Shown here: positions 40,887 through 46,883 of the stretch, in pieces
Layout of the letters: each line of letters starts with the position of its first letter
Numbering within the stretch: position 1 is the first letter of the stretch
NCBI GenBank assembly: GCA_947375185.1
Contig: CANCEU010000020.1
Span: forward strand, 1 to 46,883
Length of the DNA: 46,883 bases
Origin: Chitinophagaceae bacterium
GTDB taxonomy: Bacteria; Bacteroidota; Bacteroidia; Chitinophagales; Chitinophagaceae
Direction: 5' to 3'
Translations under genes and position numbers: made by a program
The notes under the pieces: model-generated
The model's input: the letters and a program-made list of their open reading frames with translations, nothing else
The model's database searches: none
What the model was told of the DNA's origin: nothing

Positions 40887-43800
40887 ATGAGATTAAATAG
40901 TTTGATGCTTGTTTTGGCAATTGGTTTAATGCAGACAATTGCGAATGCCCAAAATAGCACAAAAAAAGACAGTACCCTTTTCACGAATTTTAAAGGACTG
41001 CCCCTAAAAGCTACAAGAGCAATACCTCTAAAAACCAACGAGGGTACTTGGACTTCCGTAAACATTAGCCCCGATGGCAAAACCTTGGTGTTTGATTTAA
41101 TGGGTGATATCTATACCCTGCCAATGGAAGGAGGTAAAGCCACTCCAATAACTAAGGGTCTTGCATATGATAATCATCCAAGTTTTAGCCCAGATGGAAA
41201 ACGTATTTTATTTATATCTGATCGAAGTGGTGCAGAAAATTTATGGTATATCGATACCGAGAAAAAAGATACCATTGCATTAACAGATGACAACAATCAA
41301 AATTTTCCAGGTGCTATCTATACGCCCGATGGAAATTACATTGTGTATACAAAAGGGCGTCGTAATACCAAATTATATTTGATGCATAAAAATGGTGGTG
41401 CTGGAACTCAATTAATTTCAACGCCAGCAAATTTAAAAACAATTGATCCTGCCATTAGTGCAGATGGAAGATATATTTATTATTCATCTAGAATTAGCGC
41501 ATGGAACTACAACGCAATGCTTCCTCAATATAGCATTGGTGTTTATGATCGTGAAAAAGGAAACACCCGCACTATTGCTTCCCGTTATGGTTCTGCATTT
41601 ACACCGGTGTTATCCAAAGATGGTAAATGGTTAGTGTATGGTTCAAGATTCGAAGACAAAACTGGTTTAGTAAAAAGAAATCTAATGACTGGTGAAGAAA
41701 ATTGGTTAGCCTACCCAGTTCAAAGAGATGATCAAGAATCCATTGCTGTGTTAGGCGTTTTGCCTGCAATGACTTTTACGCCAGACAGTAAATTTTTAAT
41801 CACTTCCTATGGTGGAAAAATTCATAAAATAAATATTGAATCAGCTAGTCAAGAAGAAATTAGTTACACTGTGGATGCTACTATCGAAATGGGTGCAGAA
41901 GTATTATTTAAATACCCGGTTAAAGATACCATCGCTGCAAAAGCAACACAAATAAGGGATGCAGTGCCTTCTCCTGACGGAAAAAAATTAATATTTACGG
42001 TTTTAAATCGTTTATATGTTATGGAATATCCAAATGGAATTCCTAAAAGAATCACAAAAAATAATTTTACTGAAGCACAACCTGCATGGAGCCCTAATGG
42101 CAAAACAATTTATTTTGCTACCTGGAGTACTAAAGGCGGTAGCATTCATAGCATTGACTTAGTTACCAACAAAGAGATTGAAATCACCAAACAAAATGCA
42201 CTTTATCAAGGCATTACGGTTGATCCAACAGGAAAAAAATTAGTATTTAATAGAACTACTTCACAAAAATTTTTAGACTCAAAAGATCCAACCTACAATG
42301 ATGATGAAGATGAAATTTGTTGGTTGGATTTATCGAATGGTGAAATTCATGTAATTGATAAAGCCAACGGGAGATCCAATGCTCATTTTGTCAATAATGA
42401 AAACAGGATTTATTTAAACAACAATGGAAAGTTATTGTCTATTCAATGGGATGGTAGTGATGAAAAAGAAATTGCAAAAATTACGGGCATTACCACATTT
42501 GGAAGTGTCCCTCAACATAATGGAAAACCGGCGGGCGACCCATGTATGTTACCACAAATACTTGCCGAAGATTTGGACGAAGCTGCAAAAGAAAACAATC
42601 CTCCATCCAATGCTGCTAGCATTTTAATGTCTCCATTGGGAAAGGCAGCTATTGCACAAGTAAATAACAATATCTATTATGTTACTATTCCACAAACTGG
42701 AAAATTAGTAGATATATCCGTTGCGGATGCTAAGAATGCTGCATTCCCAAGTAAACTATTGACCGAAATTGGAGGTGAATTTCCAAGTTGGGAAGCAAAT
42801 GGAAAAATAATTCATTGGAGTTTAGGTGCGGCACATTTTACATATGATATTGATAAAAGTTATGCATTTGATGATAGTTTAGCCATTGCTAAAAAAGCTG
42901 AGGACGCATTAAAAGATGCAGCAAAAAATGATACCACTAAAAAGGATTCTACTAGCAAAGAAAGCTTAGCTAAGAAGAACGATAAAAAAGATACTCCTAA
43001 GTTTAAAGCAACAGAACAATGGGTAAATGTATATTACGAAAAAGACATTCCAACAGGTTCGGTATTATTAAAAAATGCTAAAATCATTACCATGAACGGT
43101 GATGAAATTATTGAAGGAGGTGATGTATATATTGTCAACAACAGAATAAAAGGAATTGGTAAGTCAGGTTCAATAGTTGTAGCAACTAATACAAAAGTGG
43201 TGGATGTTTCAGGTAAAACAATTATTCCAGGTTTCGTTGATACCCATGCACATATGTGGCCTAGTTGGGGTATACACAAAAATCAAGCATGGGTGTATGC
43301 AGCAAATTTAGCATACGGTGTGACCACAACACGTGACCCACAAACGGCAACTACAGATGTACTTACATATGGTGATATGGTAGAAGCGGGTACAATGGTT
43401 GGACCAAGAATTTATTCAACAGGTCCTGGTGTTGGATACTGGTCATATAATTTAAAAGATTCAACTCAAGCGGAATCGGTATTATCTCAATACTCTAAAT
43501 ACTTTAATACTAAGTACATTAAAATGTATTTAGTAGGCAATAGAAAACAAAGACAATGGGTTATTCAAGCTGCTAAAAATCAACAGCTAATGCCAACAAC
43601 CGAGGGTGGACTTGATTTTAAATTAAATATGACCAATTTACTAGATGGCTATCCTGGTCATGAACACGCAATTCCTATTTATCCTTTATATAATGATGTC
43701 ATCAATACCATTGCAAAATCAAAAATGATTGTAACCCCAACATTATTAGTTTCTTATGGTGGCCCTTGGGCTGAAAATTATTATTATGAAAATGCAAACC

Positions 43801-44312
43801 CATACCACGACGAAAAAATGCAATACTTTACTCCTTATGAAGAGCTTGCATCTAAATCACGTCGCAGAGCTACCTGGTTTTTACCAGAGGAGCATGTATT
43901 TCAAAAGCATGCTATTAGTATGAAAAATTTAGTAGATGCTGGTGGTTTAGCTGGCATTGGAAGTCATGGTCAATTACAAGGACTTGGATACCATTGGGAA
44001 GTTTGGTCAATGCAATCCGGCGGAATGCGAACACATGACGCCTTAAAAGTAGCAACGATACAAGGTGCAACAGGGCTTGGATTGGATAAGGATTTAGGAA
44101 GTATTGAAATTGGCAAATTAGCTGACCTAATCATTTTGGATAAAGATCCATTAACTGATATTCATAACACAAATAGTATCAAATTAGTAATGAAAAATGG
44201 TCGCCTATATAATGCCGATAATTTAAATGAAACTATTACAGGTAACCGTCAATTGGATCGTACTGAATGGCTAGATATAAAACCAATCAAAAACACAAAT
44301 GTTAAAGATTAA
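40887..44312 (+). CDS. PD40 beta-propeller / amidohydrolase fusion protein
   Basis: A 1141-residue exported enzyme (signal to ANAQ). The first about 650 residues hold TolB-like PD40 repeats, at least eight (for example SPDGKRILFISDRSG, SADGRYIYYSSR, SPDGKKLIF, SPNGKTIYFATW). A Lys/Asp/Ser-rich linker (about 665-710) leads to an amidohydrolase domain with H787-x-H789 (DTHAH). Later come YIKMY, HEHAIP and GLAGIGSHGQ, with the amidohydrolase C-terminal return KLADLIILDKDPL. It should hydrolyse a C-N or related bond in the periplasm, with the propeller perhaps screening the substrate, as in tricorn-like proteins. The substrate is unknown. It is followed after 30 nt by a Tat-exported barrel gene. 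Confidence 0.87.
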   Translation: MRLNSLMLVLAIGLMQTIANAQNSTKKDSTLFTNFKGLPLKATRAIPLKTNEGTWTSVNISPDGKTLVFDLMGDIYTLPMEGGKATPITKGLAYDNHPSFSPDGKRILFISDRSGAENLWYIDTEKKDTIALTDDNNQNFPGAIYTPDGNYIVYTKGRRNTKLYLMHKNGGAGTQLISTPANLKTIDPAISADGRYIYYSSRISAWNYNAMLPQYSIGVYDREKGNTRTIASRYGSAFTPVLSKDGKWLVYGSRFEDKTGLVKRNLMTGEENWLAYPVQRDDQESIAVLGVLPAMTFTPDSKFLITSYGGKIHKINIESASQEEISYTVDATIEMGAEVLFKYPVKDTIAAKATQIRDAVPSPDGKKLIFTVLNRLYVMEYPNGIPKRITKNNFTEAQPAWSPNGKTIYFATWSTKGGSIHSIDLVTNKEIEITKQNALYQGITVDPTGKKLVFNRTTSQKFLDSKDPTYNDDEDEICWLDLSNGEIHVIDKANGRSNAHFVNNENRIYLNNNGKLLSIQWDGSDEKEIAKITGITTFGSVPQHNGKPAGDPCMLPQILAEDLDEAAKENNPPSNAASILMSPLGKAAIAQVNNNIYYVTIPQTGKLVDISVADAKNAAFPSKLLTEIGGEFPSWEANGKIIHWSLGAAHFTYDIDKSYAFDDSLAIAKKAEDALKDAAKNDTTKKDSTSKESLAKKNDKKDTPKFKATEQWVNVYYEKDIPTGSVLLKNAKIITMNGDEIIEGGDVYIVNNRIKGIGKSGSIVVATNTKVVDVSGKTIIPGFVDTHAHMWPSWGIHKNQAWVYAANLAYGVTTTRDPQTATTDVLTYGDMVEAGTMVGPRIYSTGPGVGYWSYNLKDSTQAESVLSQYSKYFNTKYIKMYLVGNRKQRQWVIQAAKNQQLMPTTEGGLDFKLNMTNLLDGYPGHEHAIPIYPLYNDVINTIAKSKMIVTPTLLVSYGGPWAENYYYENANPYHDEKMQYFTPYEELASKSRRRATWFLPEEHVFQKHAISMKNLVDAGGLAGIGSHGQLQGLGYHWEVWSMQSGGMRTHDALKVATIQGATGLGLDKDLGSIEIGKLADLIILDKDPLTDIHNTNSIKLVMKNGRLYNADNLNETITGNRQLDRTEWLDIKPIKNTNVKD

Positions 44313-44342
44313 TTAGTAAGTTTAATAACTAAACGATTGCTT

Positions 44343-45275
44343 ATGAAAAACTCAAGAAGATCATTTTTGAAAAATAGCACTTTGGCGATAGTAGGTGCCA
44401 GCTTTTTACCAAGAGTTGTGGAAGCTTCAGTGCTAACAAGTACAAAAGAAAAGTCACTCATTGGAATTCAATTGTACTCGGTAAGAGACGACATGTTTAA
44501 AAAACCATTGGAAACCCTAAAAGCATTGTCTGATATGGGTTACCAATATGTTGAGCATGCCAACTATGTAAACAGAAAATTTTATGGCCATACAGCTATT
44601 GAATTCAAAAAGATTTTATCCGACTTAGGCTTGTCCATGCCAAGTGGCCACACAGTAATGAATGCAACACATTTTGATAAATCAAAAAATGATTTTTCAG
44701 ATGCGTGGAAGTACACAGTTGATGATGCTGCTACTATGGGACAAGAATTTGTGATTAGTCCTTGGATGGATGAAAAACTACGTCATAGTTACGATGGATT
44801 AATGTATCAATTGGAAGTATTTAATAAGTCGGGCGAGTTATGTAAAAAACAAGGAATGAAATTTGGATATCATAATCATGATTTTGAATTCACAGAAAAA
44901 ATTAATGACACCCCTATTTATGATTTAATCATTAAGCATACCAATCCTGATTTAGTAATACAGCAACTAGATTTTGGAAATATGTATGGAAGCGGTGGTC
45001 GAGCAAAAGAATGGATTGACAAATACCATGGTCGTTTCCCTTCATTGCATGTGAAAGATGAAATTAAATCGGCTGGTAAAGGGGAGATGAATGATGGTTA
45101 TGATAGTACCACTATGGGAGATGGCGTGGTTGATCCTAAAATGCTTTGCTTGCTTGCCAAAAAAGTAAGTGGTGCAAAACACTTTATCATTGAACAAGAG
45201 TCTTACCAAAATAGAACTCCACTTGAATGTGCTAAAATCAATTTAGCGACAATGAAAACTTGGGGACTAGTTTAA
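44343..45275 (+). CDS. Tat-exported sugar-phosphate isomerase/epimerase-like TIM barrel
   Basis: A 310-residue xylose-isomerase-like TIM-barrel protein. The ATG at 44343 gives a twin-arginine signal (NSRRSFLKNST then a hydrophobic run to VVEAS); a TTG at 44337 is an inferior start. Motifs: GIQLYSVRDDM, EHANYVNRKFYG, GYHNHDFEF (metal-ligand area), QLDFGNMYGSGG, SLHVKDEI and FIIEQESY. These fit the family that includes exported sugar dehydratase/epimerase-like proteins. It belongs with the preceding amidohydrolase gene (30-nt gap) and ends in a terminator. It shares the plan of the protein at 8949 but they are not close copies. Confidence 0.86.
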   Translation: MKNSRRSFLKNSTLAIVGASFLPRVVEASVLTSTKEKSLIGIQLYSVRDDMFKKPLETLKALSDMGYQYVEHANYVNRKFYGHTAIEFKKILSDLGLSMPSGHTVMNATHFDKSKNDFSDAWKYTVDDAATMGQEFVISPWMDEKLRHSYDGLMYQLEVFNKSGELCKKQGMKFGYHNHDFEFTEKINDTPIYDLIIKHTNPDLVIQQLDFGNMYGSGGRAKEWIDKYHGRFPSLHVKDEIKSAGKGEMNDGYDSTTMGDGVVDPKMLCLLAKKVSGAKHFIIEQESYQNRTPLECAKINLATMKTWGLV

Positions 45276-45314
45276 AAATTAACGTTGACATTCGCTTTAA
45301 AAGTGATCTCTATA

Positions 45315-45346
45315 AAAAAGCACAATCATTATGGTTGTGCTTTTTT
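45315..45346 (+). terminator. Intrinsic terminator after the TIM-barrel gene
   Basis: Stem AAAAGCACAATCA with TGGTTGTGCTTTT (one wobble), loop TTA, then T-run. Confidence 0.85.
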
Positions 45347-45384
45347 ATTTTACTTAACTTTAAGAACTCACTTAACCGATCATT

Positions 45385-46883
45385 ATGAAACCAGTATATA
45401 AAATCATTTTCAGTACCCTATTTCTTTTTAGTTTGACTTTTAGTTTTGGGCAATCATCCAACAATAATGCTGCCGAAAAAGCAAGATGGGAAAAGCATGT
45501 AGCGCAAACCACCATTATTAGAGACGAATGGGGTATTCCACACATTTATGGCAAGACCGATGCAGATGCAGTGTTTGGTTTAATGTATGCACAGTGCGAA
45601 GAAAACTTTTCACATATTGAGGCCAATTATTTAGAAATGTTGGGCAGAAGTAGTGAAGGAGGTTGGGGAAATCGTTATGATGACTTAATGATGAAACTTA
45701 TTCAAGACAGTAGTGAAGCAATCAAAGATTTTAACAAGAGTCCCGAATGGTTTAAAAAATTATTAATTGCCCATGCCGATGGGATTAACTATTATTTATA
45801 CAAGCATCCAAACGAACATCCCAAGGTGATTACTTATTTTAAACCCTGGTATCATTTAATGTGGACTGATGGTAGTGTTTCTCCTACTAGGTATGGTGGC
45901 ATTAAGCATAAAGATGTGTTGGATTTTTATGTATCACAGGATCCCTTGTTTAAAAACAATAAAGACAGCTTAAAAAAATCAACCACATTTTTAATGCAAA
46001 ATAAAAATGCATGGGCGGCAAATGATGCTTATACTGTTGATGATTATGCGGTAGAAGAAAAAACCTTAAAAGGATCCAATGGTTTTGCCATAGCACCCAA
46101 GCACAGTAAAAATGGCAATGCCCTTTTATATATCAATCCCCATGTTCCTTTTTATTTTAGATCCGAAATGCATATGGTGAGTGAAGAAGGACTAAATGCA
46201 TATGGAGCAGTTACTTGGGGTCAAATGTTTATCTACCAAGGGTTTAATGAACATGCTGGCTGGATGCATACAAGTAGTTACGCCGATGTAGCCGATGTGT
46301 ATGCAGAAACAGTAAAACAAGAAAATGGAAAATGGTTTTATTTATATGAAAATAAATGGCTACCTGTAATAGAAAGAACCATTACTATTGATATGGAAAA
46401 AACGGAAGGGCCCAATCTGCCTATAATTGGCAGTCATACTAATTTTGTTACCTATAAAACACATCACGGGCCCATTATGGGATCCAAGGATGGAAAATGG
46501 TTAAGCCTTCGCGAAAACAATCGTTCTTTAAATGCTTTACTAGAGTGTTGGACAAGAACCAAAGCAAAAAATTTAAAGCAGTACAAAACGGCCTTAAATT
46601 TATTAGCTAATAATAGCAATAATACCGTGTATGCCGATGCCGATGGCAATATCGCTTATTGGCATGGAAATTTTATGCCAAAACGTAGCACTCAATATGA
46701 TTTCACAAGGCCAGTAGATGGAAGTGTAAAAGCAACGGAGTGGCAAGGAGTACATACATTAAATGAAATTGTTCAAAGTATTAATCCGACGAATGGCTGG
46801 TTGCAAAATTGTAATGCAACCCCTTATCGAGTAGCAGGAAACAAAAGCCCAAAAGCGCAAGACTATCCGGCCTATATGGCGCC
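45385..46883 (+). CDS. Penicillin-acylase-family Ntn hydrolase, cut by the window end
   Basis: An open frame from an ATG at 45385 with no stop before the window ends; about 499 residues are visible of an expected about 700-800. It has a signal peptide (IIFSTLFLFSLTFSFGQ). The alpha-chain region begins with TTIIRDEWGIPHIYGKTDADAVFG, the typical start of the family. The autoprocessing site is likely G230-S231 in GSNGFAIAP, with Ser231 becoming the catalytic N-terminal nucleophile. The beta chain shows YINPHVPF, WGQMFIYQGFNEHAGWMHTS and THHGPIMG, as in PvdQ/aculeacin-acylase-like enzymes. The substrate may be a beta-lactam, N-acyl-homoserine lactone or another N-acyl amide; unknown. Real and intact so far as seen; only the window edge truncates it. 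Confidence 0.9.
   Translation, partial: MKPVYKIIFSTLFLFSLTFSFGQSSNNNAAEKARWEKHVAQTTIIRDEWGIPHIYGKTDADAVFGLMYAQCEENFSHIEANYLEMLGRSSEGGWGNRYDDLMMKLIQDSSEAIKDFNKSPEWFKKLLIAHADGINYYLYKHPNEHPKVITYFKPWYHLMWTDGSVSPTRYGGIKHKDVLDFYVSQDPLFKNNKDSLKKSTTFLMQNKNAWAANDAYTVDDYAVEEKTLKGSNGFAIAPKHSKNGNALLYINPHVPFYFRSEMHMVSEEGLNAYGAVTWGQMFIYQGFNEHAGWMHTSSYADVADVYAETVKQENGKWFYLYENKWLPVIERTITIDMEKTEGPNLPIIGSHTNFVTYKTHHGPIMGSKDGKWLSLRENNRSLNALLECWTRTKAKNLKQYKTALNLLANNSNNTVYADADGNIAYWHGNFMPKRSTQYDFTRPVDGSVKATEWQGVHTLNEIVQSINPTNGWLQNCNATPYRVAGNKSPKAQDYPAYMA

Noticed and set aside
1-46883. Phage, integrated element or genomic island
   Set aside because: No integrase, transposase, attachment-site repeat, tRNA or structural phage gene is seen, and base and codon use look even along the window.

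Overview
The window looks like chromosomal DNA of a Bacteroidota bacterium, most likely Chitinophagaceae. It is AT-rich. It carries families typical of that group: an HmuY/TonB-receptor pair, GLPGLI with a partner beta-barrel, a DUF5777 barrel, Bacteroidota-type lipoprotein signals, and several TAnnTTTG promoter-like boxes. I see no rRNA, tRNA, CRISPR array, transposase or phage gene. Genes are densely packed, strands alternate often, and many transcription units end in clear hairpin terminators.

Layout. 1-6.6 kb: small housekeeping and accessory genes. These are two NTF2-like (SnoaL/DUF4440) lipoproteins, a hexapeptide acetyltransferase, a GNAT, a fatty-acid desaturase, an SRPBCC protein, a diheme cytochrome, a double VOC protein and an Xre regulator with a coupled small ORF. 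6.6-10 kb: an L,D-transpeptidase, a class II cyclic-nucleotide phosphodiesterase and a Tat-exported TIM-barrel protein. 10.0-16.9 kb (minus): a five-gene operon of a sodium symporter, a periplasmic N-acyl-D-amino-acid deacylase, a DUF1611/DgcN-like protein, an enolase-superfamily epimerase and an APC permease. It reads as a route for using D-amino acids or cell-wall peptides. 17.0-20.9 kb (minus): a five-gene electron-transfer operon of monoheme cytochrome c, a small Tat protein, a Tat-lipoprotein iron-sulfur protein, a ten-helix NrfD/ActC-like quinol protein and a membrane-anchored partner. It has no catalytic molybdopterin subunit. Diverging from it at 21.1-23.9 kb are two cytochrome-like lipoproteins with unusual CX4CH and CXCH motifs and a DUF5777 outer-membrane barrel.

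24-30.3 kb: a DUF4442 thioesterase-like protein, an M28 peptidase, then a heme-uptake unit (hmuY, a TonB receptor, and upstream a membrane-spanning protein that may be its one-component regulator). 30.7-33.1 kb: a phosphate-transport pair (DUF47 + PiT). 33.2-37 kb: a single-domain CBM48 protein, an M24 peptidase and a second TonB receptor. 37-40.7 kb: a GLPGLI/beta-barrel pair. 40.9-46.9 kb: a PD40-propeller/amidohydrolase fusion, another Tat-exported TIM-barrel protein and a penicillin-acylase-family protein cut by the window end.

Most interesting are the 17-24 kb redox locus, the D-amino-acid operon, and a pair of matched 35-bp promoter elements (TGGTGAAA-N2-TGTTCC-N13-GGAACA) at 1411 and 3941. 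Functions are assigned from motifs and family recollection only; no search was run.
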